This document shows positions 25,168-36,876 of a stretch of DNA of 64,000 bases, in pieces. The first letter of the stretch is position 1, and each line of letters starts with the position of its first letter. This DNA comes from Carnegiea gigantea (taxonomy: Eukaryota; Streptophyta; Magnoliopsida; Caryophyllales; Cactaceae): contig JAKOGI010000085.1 of the NCBI GenBank assembly GCA_029747015.1, forward strand, positions 913,501 through 977,500, written 5' to 3'. A model generated the notes under the pieces. It was not told where the DNA came from and searched no databases. It worked only from the letters and a program-made list of their open reading frames with translations. A program made the translations under genes and the position numbers.

Positions 25168-26788
25168 TGCATCATCCCTTTGGATGCATTTATTGCTCTA
25201 TCACATTGCTAGATAACTTTAATAACTTCTTTTGCAATTTGGTGTTTATTTCTACTTGTTTTGAACGGCGGATGACGTTAAATATAAGATATTTTGTAGT
25301 AAAGGAAGTACCAAGCACTTTACCTGGACGTTTAATTCTTATATGCTATTACAGTAACTCTCTTTTAAAAAAATTAGTATTGCTTATTGTGAGAAAAAAG
25401 TTAAGGATGGCGGCTAATAGTTCATGAACAAAGTTAACATGCAAAGGGCAAAAAAGGGGATACTGCATAGTGATGTGATAGTCAACTGTTCTAGAATCGA
25501 TTTTGCACACTGAAATCATACACTGGCGACTCGTTAGCAATTGATCTCAAAGAGTAAATGGCAAGGTAGCTGCTCGAACTGCATACTAAATCGAACAATG
25601 ATGGGGATCTTTGAACAATCGCCTAAAATAGTTTAGGAGGAATGATTAGTGTCTTTGGTGTATGCCATGCTATAGCCGAAAGCTTTAAGCTGTAATAGAA
25701 GAGGACGTGAAACATACAAAGACCAAAGAGGTTTGGTGAAGAAAAACCCAGAACAATGATGTAGGTAATATAGTTATTGAGATAGTAATGAGATGTTATA
25801 ACGATAACTTGCCGAAAATACGTAGTCGAATTTGCACCAAAAGATTAGTTAATAAGGGCCTGAGCCCAAGCCCAAGCCCATGCCCTCCCTTTTCACATAG
25901 CCCAACACCGGCTGATAAACGAGTGGTGCGCATGTGCATACGTAGCCTTGAAATTACTCTAGCCGCTAGCTCTCTGGGGGGTCATGGTAGGCACGGATAT
26001 AGGACGCATGAAACACTCTTCGAAGAAATTTCATTTGAGAGACCAAAAGGTAACCCAATGAAAAATATGTTTTGCTCTACATTTGAAGCAACTCCATCAC
26101 TTATGAGTGACACCATCAGCCTAGAAACCCTATGTTGATAATTTCAAGAAGGCTTCCAATCCCTTGAAACCTACAAGCACACCCTCTGAAATTCATTGCA
26201 AATGTTCCATTGAATTTTCTTTCCATGTGGAAAACGTCGTCACATACCATAATTTTTGGCCACAATTTGGTCAGAATGTACACGAATGTAATTCTAGTGT
26301 TAACTTAGTTTTGTATGAGTTTTAAATATCGAAAGAGTTTACATCATGTCAATTTCGTTCCATTTTGAATGATTATTTGTCACTTTAATTGTTGTAATGT
26401 TTTTACTATTTGCGTACTTTTTATTTTGGACTTGCTATCATTTTCAGATTTTTTACAGGCATATTTTCAAGCATAGATTATCCAATAATGCTAAGGGATT
26501 CCGTAATTCATGTAAAAAGTAATCATAATAGTGTGTGAATCAACAACTCATTGTTTATAACATGCCAAAAGATTTAAGCTCAAATATTTTATTTGAAAAT
26601 CAAATTCTCTAACTCAGATGCGATTTTAGATGACATGCTTGCTTTTTCAATTATTCTCATTTTTGTTCGAGGGGATGTAAGAAAAGGGATGGGAGAATAA
26701 CACATAATAACATTAGGATCTTCAAAGTGGATGGAGTATAAGTGGTGGCGCCATGATCAAGGGCAGTTTGGAATTCTAAGTAAGGTGC

Positions 26789-26862
26789 GCTGCAGTAGCT
26801 TAGTTGGTTAGAGTGTGTGGCTGTTAACCACAAGGTTTGAGGTTCAAGCCCTCCCTCCAGCA
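26789..26862 (+). tRNA. tRNA-Asn(GTT)-like, unit 9
   Basis: Anticodon arm perfect with GTT. A box TAGCTTAGTTGG fits the consensus. Acceptor GCTGCAG/CTCCAGC has one C-C mismatch. The T stem is TGAGG/CCTCC with one weak pair. ACCATTTTC follows. Moderately preserved. Confidence 0.7.
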
Positions 26863-27310
26863 CCATTTTCTTATTGAACTCTAATGTCGGTTTTTTGGTT
26901 TTGCTAATCTTTTATGTTATATGTTTCCAAAGATTCCACCGAGCAGAGTTCAAGCACAAATTCACTTCGCAAATGAAACTCCATGCCTCCAAAAATGACA
27001 TTCTTAATGTGAGCTACCCTATGCCCAATGTAGTTGATTGTGTGCCCTTGGTGTATTGCCACATCCATGCAGCGCTTGTCCACACCCCTAGTCTCACACC
27101 CAAAAAAAAGGGGATATTTATGCCAAAGATCAACCACTATATTCCAAACCATATTAACTAATAAGTCGTCTTTCAATGAAGCGATTAGCCTCAAATATGA
27201 GATGAAATGATCTTTTAGGTGCTTCATCGAACACTTGATGGTAAGGAGAGAACCCCCAGGAAATGAGCAAATTAAGGGAAAGAGAAGCGCTTCCCAACTT
27301 TATTTAGGGA

Positions 27311-27903
27311 TGTTGCATTCGTGGCCCAAAATCAAAGAAACGGCACGGTGGGACCGTGCCAGGTGACAAGGGCATGTTAGGCCTAAGAAGCGATAACGAA
27401 AGGCAGGCAGGGAGTTGGCACGTGTAGGCCATGCTACGTGGCGCGGCTGTGCCACCCAGCACCGCCGTGCGGCGTTCCCAGTTCGGGCGCGGGCTTCTTG
27501 GCGGTTAGGGTTTGCGTACAGTCTTCTTGGCGGTTAGGGTTCTCCTCTAGGAGTTAACCCTGGACTTCTAGACTCTATATAAAGAGACCTTGCCTAAGAT
27601 TTAAAATCGTTTCATAACCAAGAAAACACAAAACACATTGAGAGGTAGAGAGAGTTTTGAGATAGATTATAAGAGAGATTGTAATCCTACTCTCGGATTG
27701 AATCACTTGTTGCGATTACGATCGCTTTGTACTCTCCCTGCTTATATAGTGGATTGATTGTGCTCGTCGCAATCCATAGTTTTTCACGCATGGGGTTAAA
27801 TCTTGTGTGTTATTGCTTTGTGCTTGTTATCGTTCTTTAAATTTCTTAATATCTATTTCATCCATTCGCTTCCGCAACTAAAGTCGCTTAATTTTCCCTA
27901 ACA
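27311..27903 (+). repeat. copia 5' LTR
   Basis: 593 bp, from TGTTGCATTC to CCCTAACA. Holds a TATA box and upstream of it an 8-bp inverted repeat GGCACGGT-GGG-ACCGTGCC (27342-27360). Matches the 3' LTR across its length with frequent substitutions. Confidence 0.93.
27576..27583 (+). promoter_or_regulatory. TATA box in copia 5' LTR
   Basis: TATATAAA inside GACTCTATATAAAGAG, about 265 bp into the LTR. It is also kept in the 3' LTR, as expected for the start of the R region. Confidence 0.7.
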
Positions 27904-27905
27904 AG

Positions 27906-27917
27906 TGGTATCAGAGT
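27906..27917 (+). other. copia primer binding site (initiator tRNA-Met)
   Basis: TGGTATCAGAGT, two bases after the 5' LTR, complements the 3' end of plant initiator tRNA-Met except for the last base (usual TGGTATCAGAGC). Confidence 0.88.
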
Positions 27918-27927
27918 CTGGTTTAGG

Positions 27928-28969
27928 ATGTCTTCAATTATGAAGGTTGATATTCAGAAGTTTGATAGGGAGATTAGTTTTAATCTCTAGAAGGTGCAGA
28001 TGAGAGCAGTTCTCATCCAGCATGGGTTATGGAAGGTTCTGCAAGGAACTCACGAGAAACTCGAGAAGATGACTGATGAACAATGGGCAGCAGATCAAAA
28101 GAAGAGGTGTGGATCGTTGACAGACGAGGAATGGGAGGAACTGGAGTTGAAGGCAGTTTCAGTCATTTAGTTGTGCCTGGCGCCTTATGTCCTGCGAGAG
28201 GTGTCGATAAGGCAATTGCGGTGGATTTGTGGATTCGGCTGGAGGAACTCTACATGACAAAGAGTCTAGCCAACAAGATCCGTTTGCAGGAAAGGCTGTA
28301 CACCTTTCGTATGGCTAAAGGTACCCCTACTCAAAAACATCTAAATGAGTTTAACTCTATTCTTGTTGATTTAGAGAGTTTGGATGTAAAGATTAAGCAT
28401 CAGGATAAAGCTATTCTGCTTGTTGTGTCTTTACGCCCTCATATAAACACTTTAAGGAGATTATGCTATATAGTAATTTTGATACTATATCATTTGAGGA
28501 TGTCAAGTCTAATTTATTATCTAAGGAGAAATTTGACCATGATCGATGCTGATCCGACTGAGAGATTAGTTGTTAGGGGTAAGGGGAATGATAATAGGAA
28601 AAAGAACCGTTCTAAGTCTAGGAATCCTCAGTCCCATAGGACTTGCAATTACTATGGTAAATTGGGTCATATTCAGGCTAACTGCTGGAAGCTGAAGAAT
28701 AAGAAAGGGAAAGAGGAAAAGGAGAAAACTGCTACGGCTGATTATGTAGTAGAATCAGAGTCCAATGGTGATGTATTGCTTGCTACCATGTCTTTGGCCA
28801 CCACCACTGAGAAGGGGTTAGGTGATGATAGGGTTTTAGATTCTGGTTATACGTATCACATGTGTCCTCGTAGGGACTGGTTTGTCACTTATGAGCTTAT
28901 TGATACTGGGGTTGTACTCATGGGCAACGATACTGAGTGCAAGGTTGTAGGAATAGATACTATGTAGAT
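27928..28969 (+). pseudogene. copia gag-protease remnant
   Basis: Gag begins at the ATG shortly after the PBS. A TAG at 27988-27990 stands where related elements have Trp, a second TAG lies near 28168, and frameshifts occur near 28205 and around 28440-28545. The longest open piece is 28083-28967. It includes the conserved gag segment ending LEELYMTKSLANK, then a zinc knuckle (28644-28685) of the form C-x2-Y-x4-H-x4-C, where Tyr has replaced the second zinc-binding Cys. Downstream is the aspartic protease active-site triplet Asp-Ser-Gly (28839-28847) followed by a THXXCP-like stretch typical of copia. In a live element this makes the capsid and the maturation protease. This copy cannot. Confidence 0.88.
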
Positions 28970-30252
28970 TAAAACCTATGATGGTATAGTTAGAACCTTT
29001 CTAAGGTTCGTCACATACCTGATATGACTAGTTGTTTGATCTCTTTGGGTACTATTGAGACTAATGGTTGTAGGATTACTATGGAAAATGGTGTCCTAAA
29101 GGTGATAAAGGGGGCCATGGTAGTAATGAAGGGACTGCCGTAGGGAAGTCTCTACATCCTATAAGGAGCTATAGTTATAGGAGCAGCTGTAGTTGGGATA
29201 GCATTAGCATATGTTAATGATACAAGGTTATGGCACATGAGATTGGGCCATATGAGTGAGAAAGGGATGATCATTCTAAGTAAGAAAGGTTGTTTCGGTA
29301 GCATTGGTACGAGTAAGCTTGATTTTTGTGATCACTGTATATTTGGGAAACAGAAGTGGGTGAGTTTCTCTAAATAGAAGCGTCGTACTCAGGGGATCCT
29401 TGATTGCATTCATTCTGATCTATCGGGTCCTTCGAGAGTTCCTTCTATTGGAGGTAATTGCTACATGTTAACTTTTGTTGATGATTTCTCACGTAAGGTT
29501 TGGGTCTACTTCTTGTGATAGAAAAATGAGACATTGTTCATGTTCAAGAAGTTTAAGGCTCTTGTTGAGAACCAGACTTGGAGAAAGATTAAGAAACTTA
29601 GGACTAATAATGGTCTTCAGTTTGTTTAATCAGAGTTTAATGAGTTCTGTATGGTGAATGACATAGCTAGGCACAAGACTTTAGTGGAAAACCACAACAG
29701 AATGGAGTTGTAGAACGAATCAATAGGACTCTACTAGAGAAAGCTCGCTATATGCTTTCCAATGCTAGGCTTTGGGATCGCAAAGCTTTCTGGGCTGAGG
29801 CTATTTCTACAGCCTGCTATTTGGTGAATCGTTCACCACACACCTCCATTGATTTTCAGATCCCAAAAGAAGTATGGTCAGGTAATCCTGTTGATTATTC
29901 TATTTTGAGAATATTTGGATGTTATGTATATGCCCATATGAATAATGGAAAGTTAGCCCCTAGGGCTATTAAATGCATGTTTCTTCGATATGCATCTCAG
30001 TCTAAAGGATACCGCATATGGTGTCCTGAGTTTAAAAAAGTCATTCAGAGTAGGGAAGTAACTTTCAATGAAACTATTACGTTATCTTCTGGAACGGATT
30101 CTGTTGTTCTTTTCACTGGTGCAGGTGATCAGGAGGATACCAATAACTGTATGGAGATAGAAGTGGAGACTGTTGCAGCTCAAGGTGGAGCTGCTAATCA
30201 GCCCAACAGGGAGGCTCAGGTTACTAAACCTGGTACTATCAGTTCTGATTAG
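28970..30252 (+). pseudogene. copia integrase remnant
   Basis: Starts with the GAG-pre-integrase region (LWHMRLGHMS at about 29230) and its HHCC zinc motif ending in CDHC (about 29326-29340). The core follows: first catalytic Asp at 29417-29419 (HSDLSGP); the second Asp is Asn (29606-29608, TNNG instead of TDNG); the Glu is kept in VERINRTLLEK near 29713. The 166-codon piece 29752-30252 is the clean C-terminal part. Breaks include TAG near 28965, frameshifts near 29000 and 29690, adjacent TGA and TAG at 29516-29521, and a stop near 29627. With the catalytic change and the stops, integration activity is lost. Confidence 0.88.
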
Positions 30253-30283
30253 CCTCTGGTGGAGGTTGATCACTCTATAGCTC

Positions 30284-30980
30284 GTGATCATCCTCGGAGG
30301 GAAGTCAGGAGGGCCTGCTCACTACAATAATGATGAGGAACTAATAGCATGCGCACTTTCAGTTGTAGAGGAGGTGCTTAGAGGTGTGGAACCTACAACC
30401 TATTCTGAAGCAAACTCCTGCCCAAGTTCATCTAATTGGATCCTAGTTATGCAAGAGGAAATGAAGAGTTTGTAGAAGAATCGGACTTGGGAACTGTGTG
30501 AGCTACCTCAAGGTCGGAAAGCCTTAACTGCCAAATGGATCTATAAGAGAAAGGAGGGCATTCCTGGAGTTGAAGATGTAAGGTGGAAAGAACGCCTGGT
30601 TGTTCATGGTTGCAACCAGAAGGAAGGTATTGATTATAATGAGGTATTTTCACTTGTTGTTAAACATACCTTCATTAGAGTGCTTCTTGCATTTATTGCC
30701 TTGTTTGATCTCGAGCTGGAGCAGCTTGATGTGAACACTGCATTTCTTTATGGGGAGTTAGATGAGGAGATCTACGTGAAACAACCTGAAGGTTTTGTTG
30801 TTCCTGGAAGGGACAACTGGTTTGTAGATTGAAGAAGTCCTCGTATGGACTTAAGCAGGCTCCTAGACAGTGGTACAAAAGGTTTGACACCTTATGATTG
30901 CACAAGGATACACATGCAGCTGATATGATGATTGTCGGTATTTTAGGCAATATTTTGATCATTCCTTTATTTACTTACTG
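30284..30980 (+). pseudogene. copia reverse transcriptase, N-terminal part, broken
   Basis: RVT_2-type reverse transcriptase: motif NRTWEL-LP-GRKALTAKWIYK near 30480, then FDLELEQLDV-TAFL near 30710 with the first catalytic Asp. A TAG at 30473-30475 precedes it, and a frameshift lies near 30825-30835 (after DNWFVD), with further damage before 30980. Confidence 0.85.
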
Positions 30981-31958
30981 TTGTATGTTGATGATATGTT
31001 GATTGCCTCCAAGGATAAGTCCTTGATCAGTAAGTTGAAATCTCAACTCAGTGAGGAGTTTGAGATGAAGGATCTAGGTGCAACAAAGAAGATTCTAGGC
31101 ATAGAGATTCAGAGGGATCAAAAGGCTGGTGAGCTGTACTTATCTCAGGGACACTATCTTGAGAAAGTACTAGGCAGATTTAATATGGGTAATTGTAAGA
31201 CAGTTTCTACACCCCTTACTGCACATTTTAGATTATCTGCTGAGTGTTGTCCACAATCTGAGGAGGACATTGATAGAATGTCTAATGTCCCTTATTCTAA
31301 TGCTGTTAGTAGTTTGATGTATGATATGGTATGTACTAGGCCAGACTTGTCACATGCTGTGAGTGTGGTAAGTAGGTATATGCATAATCCTGGAAAGGAT
31401 CATTGGGAGGCTGTGAAGTGGATCCTTCGCTATGTGAAGGGTACTGTTAATAAGGGGTTGGTATTTGACAGAAACAAAGCTGCTACATATGATGTCACAG
31501 GCTTTGTTGATTCTAACTATGTTGGTGATCTTGATAGAAGAAGGTCCATATGTGGGTATGTCTTCACTATGTGTACAGGTGCTATCTCTTGGAAAGCATC
31601 ACTTCAGTCTATTATAGCTTTATCTACTACAGAGGCTGAGTATGTTGCTGTTACTAAAGGAGTGAAGGAAGCTACTTGGTTGAGGGGCCTTGTTACTGGG
31701 CTTGGAGTGCCACAAGCTACAACTATGGTGTCTTCTAATGGTCATAGTGTAATCCACTTGACTAAGAATGATGCCTACCATTCAAAGACTAAGCACATCA
31801 GTGTCAAGTATCACTATGTCAGAGATACAGCTGCTGCAGGGGAAATAGTTGTGAGGAAAGTTCACAGTTCAGAGAATCTTGCAGATATATTGACTAAGCC
31901 TCTCCCTATAGCTAAGTTTGAGCATTGCTTGTACTTAGTTGGTATTCACAGTATTTGA
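30981..31958 (+). pseudogene. copia RT C-terminal part and RNase H (open, 325 codons)
   Basis: An open stretch beginning at the YVDD catalytic motif of RT (residues 2-5; the Met is internal to the polyprotein, not a real start). The connection region PLTAHFRLSAE, then PYSNAVSSLMY, follows. RNase H spans about residues 170-305: Asp177 (FVDSNY) and Glu218 (STTEAEY) are present, while the third acidic position is replaced (SSNGHSV). It ends in ENLADILTKPLP, the usual copia C terminus, with stop TGA at 31956-31958. This is the longest intact part of the element, but upstream breaks prevent its synthesis. Confidence 0.9.
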
Positions 31959-32040
31959 GCGCCCTTCGGGGATTGCCCCTTGGATCACCCTTTGGAGTGC
32001 AGTGACAGTGTTAGAGAATTGGTGATTGGAGATTTCGATC

Positions 32041-32052
32041 CAAGGTGGAGAT
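32041..32052 (+). other. copia polypurine tract
   Basis: CAAGGTGGAGAT directly before the TG of the 3' LTR, the usual plus-strand primer site of this copia group. Confidence 0.85.
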
Positions 32053-32654
32053 TGTTAGGTTTCGTGGCCCAAAATCAAAGAAATGGCAAGGTGGGACCGT
32101 GCCAGGCGACACAGGCCTGTCAGGCCGAAGAAGCGACGAAAAGAGGCAGGCAGGGAGCTGGCATGGGTAGGCCGTGCCACCTAGGCAGGGCGTAACCATG
32201 GCGTTCCCAGTTCGGGCGTGAGCTTCTTTGTGGTTAGGATTTGCATCTTAGCGTACAGTCTTTTTGGCGGCTAGGGTTCTCCTCCAGGAGCTAAACCCTA
32301 GACTTCTAAACTCTATATAAAGAGACCTTGCCTAGGATCTAAAATTGTTCCATAACTAAGAAAACACAAAACACATTGAGAGGTAGAGAGAGTTTTGAGA
32401 GAGATTATAAGAGAGATTACAAGAGAGATTGTAATCCTGCTATTGGATCGAATCACTTGTTGTGATTGCGATCGCTTTGTACTCTCCCTGCTCATATAGT
32501 GGATTGATTATGCTCGTCGCCATCCGTGGTTTTTTTCGTATTGGGTTTCCATGTAAATCTTATGCGTTATTGCTTTGTTCTTGTTATCGTCTTTTAAATT
32601 TCTGAATATCTGTTTCATTCTATCACTTCTGCAACTAAAGTCGCTCATTTAACA
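32053..32654 (+). repeat. copia 3' LTR
   Basis: 602 bp, from TGTTAGGTTTCG to CATTTAACA, with TATATAAA at 32314-32321. The inverted repeat seen in the 5' LTR has one mutated base (GGCAAGGT). A small duplication (GAGATTACAAGAGAGATT) near 32415 explains part of the length difference. Confidence 0.93.
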
Positions 32655-33696
32655 AGGAACAATAGCTCTCAATCCCAAGCCCACTCAAGAAAAATTAGCC
32701 GCTAATGATCATCAATAAATCCAAACAATGCCAAATTAGCATGATTGATGCTAACAATTAAATTAATTAAGTAAAAGACAGAGAAAGAGAACAAACTTTA
32801 CATTATCATAGGACGGAGATTATCAATCGTCAAATTATTCACAAGAATTTAGTAAACTCAATCTTCTTTAATTTACTCTAACTCTATAAAAGTAGGAGAG
32901 GTTCGTAAATCCAAATGATGGCTAAGCCCTTAAATTAAAACATTTTTCCCTCTATAGTGGTTCAACCAACCTGCGAACGTAGGTGTTCAATTTGAGTTCT
33001 GGAAAATCAATTCACTTTAATAGTTTTTTATTTTAATTTTAATGAAAATGATAATCTATGGTTTTAGGTGAAAAAAATTATGACATGACCGCGGTATAGT
33101 TTTCAGTGTCGAAGGAATCTGTGAATGGAGGACAGTTGTTAAGTTTTTTTTTAAAAACGAAAAAGCACATAGATCTTTCTAAATCCCTCCATTTATTGCC
33201 ACATAAATTCTTCGAAATTTTTGCCTTTAGGTTACAGAATAGATGGCGATTTTTAATGATTTTAGGCAAGATGAAATGGAAGATTCCGCAAACAACGAAC
33301 CTCAAAATTATAACTCTCAAATTTGCTCCGAAAATCTCAAATTCCCGAACACATAAAAGATGAAGCACATAATGCAATCCGCTCAACGTGTCTGGTGAGC
33401 TGCCTGAAAGTACTACTTGAAAGCAACGCAATTGCACGTCCTATAAAGTACATGGTTTTTTGCAGTGTGTAACTCTGCTTATGTACATTGCAACCTGTTC
33501 CCAGCTTTCAAAGTTCATTCATATTCAAAAATAAGAAAGGGAATTGAAGTTATGCATAATCAAGAAGGCCACGCCGTACTTACTGAGTAGACCACATGAT
33601 TCAATGCTTGAGCACCTTCTGAAGCCAAGGGTATGCCATCTGGGTCATCAATTTTATGCTACGTTTATGTTGGATTTTCGGTCTCTTTCTAAGTAT

Positions 33697-36600
33697 TGCA
33701 TCATCCCTTTAGATGCATTTGTTAGTCTATTACATTGCTAGATAACTTTAAAAACATCTTCTTTGTAATTTGGTGTTTATTTCTGTTGGGTTTGAGAGGC
33801 GGATGACGTTAAATATTAGATATTTTGTAGTAAAAGAAGTGCCATGCAATTTACTTGGACGTTTTAATTCGTATATACTATTATAGTAATTCTCTTTTAA
33901 TAAAAATTAGTATTGCCTATTGTCAGAAAAAAGTTAAGGATGGCGACTAATAGTTCAGGAACAAACTTAGCATGCAAAGGGCAAAAAAGGGATGCTGCGC
34001 AGTGACATGATAGTCTACTATTCTAGAATTGATTTTGAGTACTGAAATGGTACACTAGGGACTCGTTGGTAATTGATCTGCAAGAATACATGGCAAGTTA
34101 GCTACTAAATCGAACAACAATGGGGATCTTTGAATAGTTAACTAAAACAGTTTAGGAGGAATGTTTAGTGTCTTTGGTGCATGTCATGTTGTAGCAGAAA
34201 GCTTTACGTTGTAGATAGAAGAGGACGTGAAACACACAAAGAAAAAAGGGGTTTGGTGAAGAAAAATCCGGAGCAATGATGTAGATAATATAGTTATTAA
34301 GATTGAAACGAGATGTTATAACGATAACTTGCCGAAAATACGTAGCCGAATTTGCGTCAAAAGATTAGTTGATGAGAGCCTAAGCCCATGTCCTCCCTAT
34401 TCACATAGCCCGACTCCCACGGATAAACGAGTGGTGTGCGTGTGCATGTGTAGTCTTGAAAATACTCTAGCCGCTAGGTTTCTAGGGGTCGTGGAAGGGA
34501 CGGATATAGGATACATGAAACACTCTTTGAAGAAATTTTATTCGGGAGACCAAAAAGTAACCCAATGAAAAATATGTTTTGCTCTGCATTTGAAGCAACT
34601 CCAACATTTATGAGCGAGACCATTAGCTTAGAAACCCTATGTTTATAATTTCAAGAAGGCTTCCAATCCCTTGAAACCTACAAGCACACCCTCTAAAATT
34701 CATTGCGAATTTTCCATTGAATTCTTTTTCCATGTGGAAAATGTCATCACATACTATAATTTTTGGCTACAATTTGCTCCGAACGTACATGGATGTAAGT
34801 CCAGTGTTAACTTAGTTTTTTAGGAGTTTCAAATACCGAAAGGGTTTACATCATGTCAATTTCGTTCTTTTTACCTTTGACTTGCTATCATTTTCGAATT
34901 TTTTACAGGCATCTTCTCAAGCAATTGTTCATTTAGTTGATTATCATTTCTTAGTTATAGATAGATAGATTTCATAACTATAAATTATCTAATAATGCTA
35001 AAGGGATTCCGGACTTCCTGTAAAAAGTAAACATAATAGTGTGTGAATCAACAACTCATTGTTTATAACATGCCAAAAGATTCAAGTTCAAATATTTTAT
35101 TTCAAAATCAAATTCTCTAACTTAGATGTGATTTTAGATGACTTGCTTGCTTTTTCGATTACTTTCATTTTTGTTCGTAGGGATGTAAGGAAAGGGGTGG
35201 GAGAATAACACATTATAACGGTAGGATCTTTAAAGTGGATGGAGTATAAGTGGTGTGAACATGATCAGGGGCAGTTTGGAATTCTAGGTAAAGTGTGCTG
35301 GAGTAGCTCAGCTGGTTAGAGCATGTCGCTGTTAACCACAACGTTGGAGCCTCAAGCCCTCCCTCTAATGTTTTTTTCTTATTGAACTCTAATGTTTGTT
35401 TTTTGGTTTTGCTAATCTTTTAGGTTATATGTTTCCAAAGATTCCACCGAGCAAAGTTCAAGCATAAATTTACTTCGCAAATGAAACTCCTTGCCTCTAA
35501 AAATGACACTGTCAATGTGAGCTAGCCGATGCCTAATGTAGTTGATGTGTGTACCCCTGGTGTACTGCCATATCCATGCAGCGCTTGTCCACACCCATGG
35601 TCTCACACCCAGAAAAGAGGGGATATTTGTGCCAAAGATGAACCATTATATTCCAAACCATATTAACTAATGAGTTGTCTTTCAAAGAAGTGATTAGCCT
35701 CAAATGTGAGATGAAATGATCTTTCAGGCACTTCATCGAACACTTGGGGTTAAGGAGAGAACCGCCTAGCAAATAAGCAAACTAAGGAAAAGGGAAGCGC
35801 TTTGCAACTTTATTTAGGCACAATAGCTCTCAATCTCAAACCCACTCAAGAAAAACTAGCAACTAATGATCATCAATAAATCCAAACAATGCCAAATGAG
35901 CATGATTGACGATAACAATTAAATTGATTAAGTAAAAGACTGAGAAAGAGAACAAACATTAGATTATAATAGGAAGGAGATTATCAATCAGCAAACTATT
36001 CATAGGAACTCAGTAAATTCAATCTTCTTTAATTTACTCTCACCCTCTAAAGGCAGGAGAAATTCATAAATCCAAATGATGGCTAAGCCCTGAAATTAAA
36101 AACTTTTCCCGCATATAGTGGTTCAACAGACAGAAGGGACACGGGTCACCTGAGAATGTCGGTGCTCATTTAAGTTCTGGAAAATCAATTCACTTCAATA
36201 GCTTTTTTTTTAATTTTAATAAAAATGACAAATCTATGGTTTTAGGTAAAAAAAAATTATGACATGACCACGGTATTGTTTTCAGTGTCTACGGAATCTG
36301 TGAATAGAGGACAGCTGTTAATTTTTTTTTTTAAATGAAAAAGCACATGGATCTTTCTAAATCCCTCCCTTTGTTGCCACATAAATTCATCTAGATTTTT
36401 GCCTTTAGATTACAGAACACATGGCGATTTTTATTGATTTTAAACAAGATGGAATGGAAGATTCCACAAAACAACGAACCTCAAAAGTATAACTATCAAA
36501 TTTACACCGAAAGTCTCAAATTCCCAAAAACATAAAAGATGAAGCACATACTGCAATGCGCTCAACGTGTCTGGTGAGCTTCCAGGAAGTACTACTTGAA

Positions 36601-36876
36601 AGCTACATAATTGCTGGTCTTACAATGTACATGGTCTTTTTCCAGTGTGTAACTCTGTTTATGTACAGTGCACCATGTTCCCAACTTTCAACGTTCATTC
36701 ACATTTAAAAATAAGCAAGGGAATTGAAGTTATCCATAATCAAGAAGGCCACGCCGTACTTAATGAGTAGACCACATGATTCTATACCTGATCATTTTCT
36801 GAAGCCAAGGATATGCCATCTAGGTCACCAATTCTGAGCTATGTTTATCTTGGATTTTCGGTCTCTTTATAAGTAT
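33697..36876 (+). repeat. Satellite unit 10
   Basis: About 3.18 kb. Shares post-tRNA variants (AGAACCGCCTAGCAA) with units 1 and 3. A small deletion near 34864 joins TTTCGTTC directly to TTTTTACC. Confidence 0.9.
35297..35370 (+). pseudogene. tRNA-Asn-like, decayed, unit 10
   Basis: The D arm is intact and the anticodon is GTT, but the anticodon stem (TGTCG/CCACA), T arm (GGAGCCTCAAGCCCTCC) and 3' acceptor (CTCTAAT) are mutated. Likely inactive. Confidence 0.75.

Larger units (their letters stand above)
27311..32654 (+). mobile_element. Ty1/copia LTR retrotransposon, complete but inactive
   Basis: A 5.34-kb element on the + strand inserted into satellite unit 9. Order: 5' LTR, initiator tRNA-Met PBS, gag, protease, integrase, reverse transcriptase, RNase H, polypurine tract, 3' LTR. 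Integrase ahead of RT defines the copia order. The LTRs begin TG and end CA. The flanks AGGGA (27306-27310) and AGGAA (32655-32659) are an imperfect 5-bp target duplication; uninterrupted units read AGGCA there. The coding region is broken by several stops and frameshifts, and the two LTRs differ at many positions, so the insertion is old. The protein most resembles the Tnt1-94-like plant copia group; lineage is not settled. Confidence 0.95.
25168..33696 (+). repeat. Satellite unit 9, split by the copia insertion
   Basis: Unit sequence runs to 27310 and resumes at 32655; without the insertion it is about 3.18 kb. A shorter upstream region (about 26470, where TTTTCAAGCAT joins AGATTATCC) indicates a further small deletion. 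A hexamer repeat AGCCCA is expanded near 25863. Confidence 0.9.

Noticed and set aside
1..27310. CRISPR array or rDNA array
   Set aside because: Units are 3.2 kb without short repeat-spacer structure, and no 5S, 18S or 26S rRNA sequence is recognisable.
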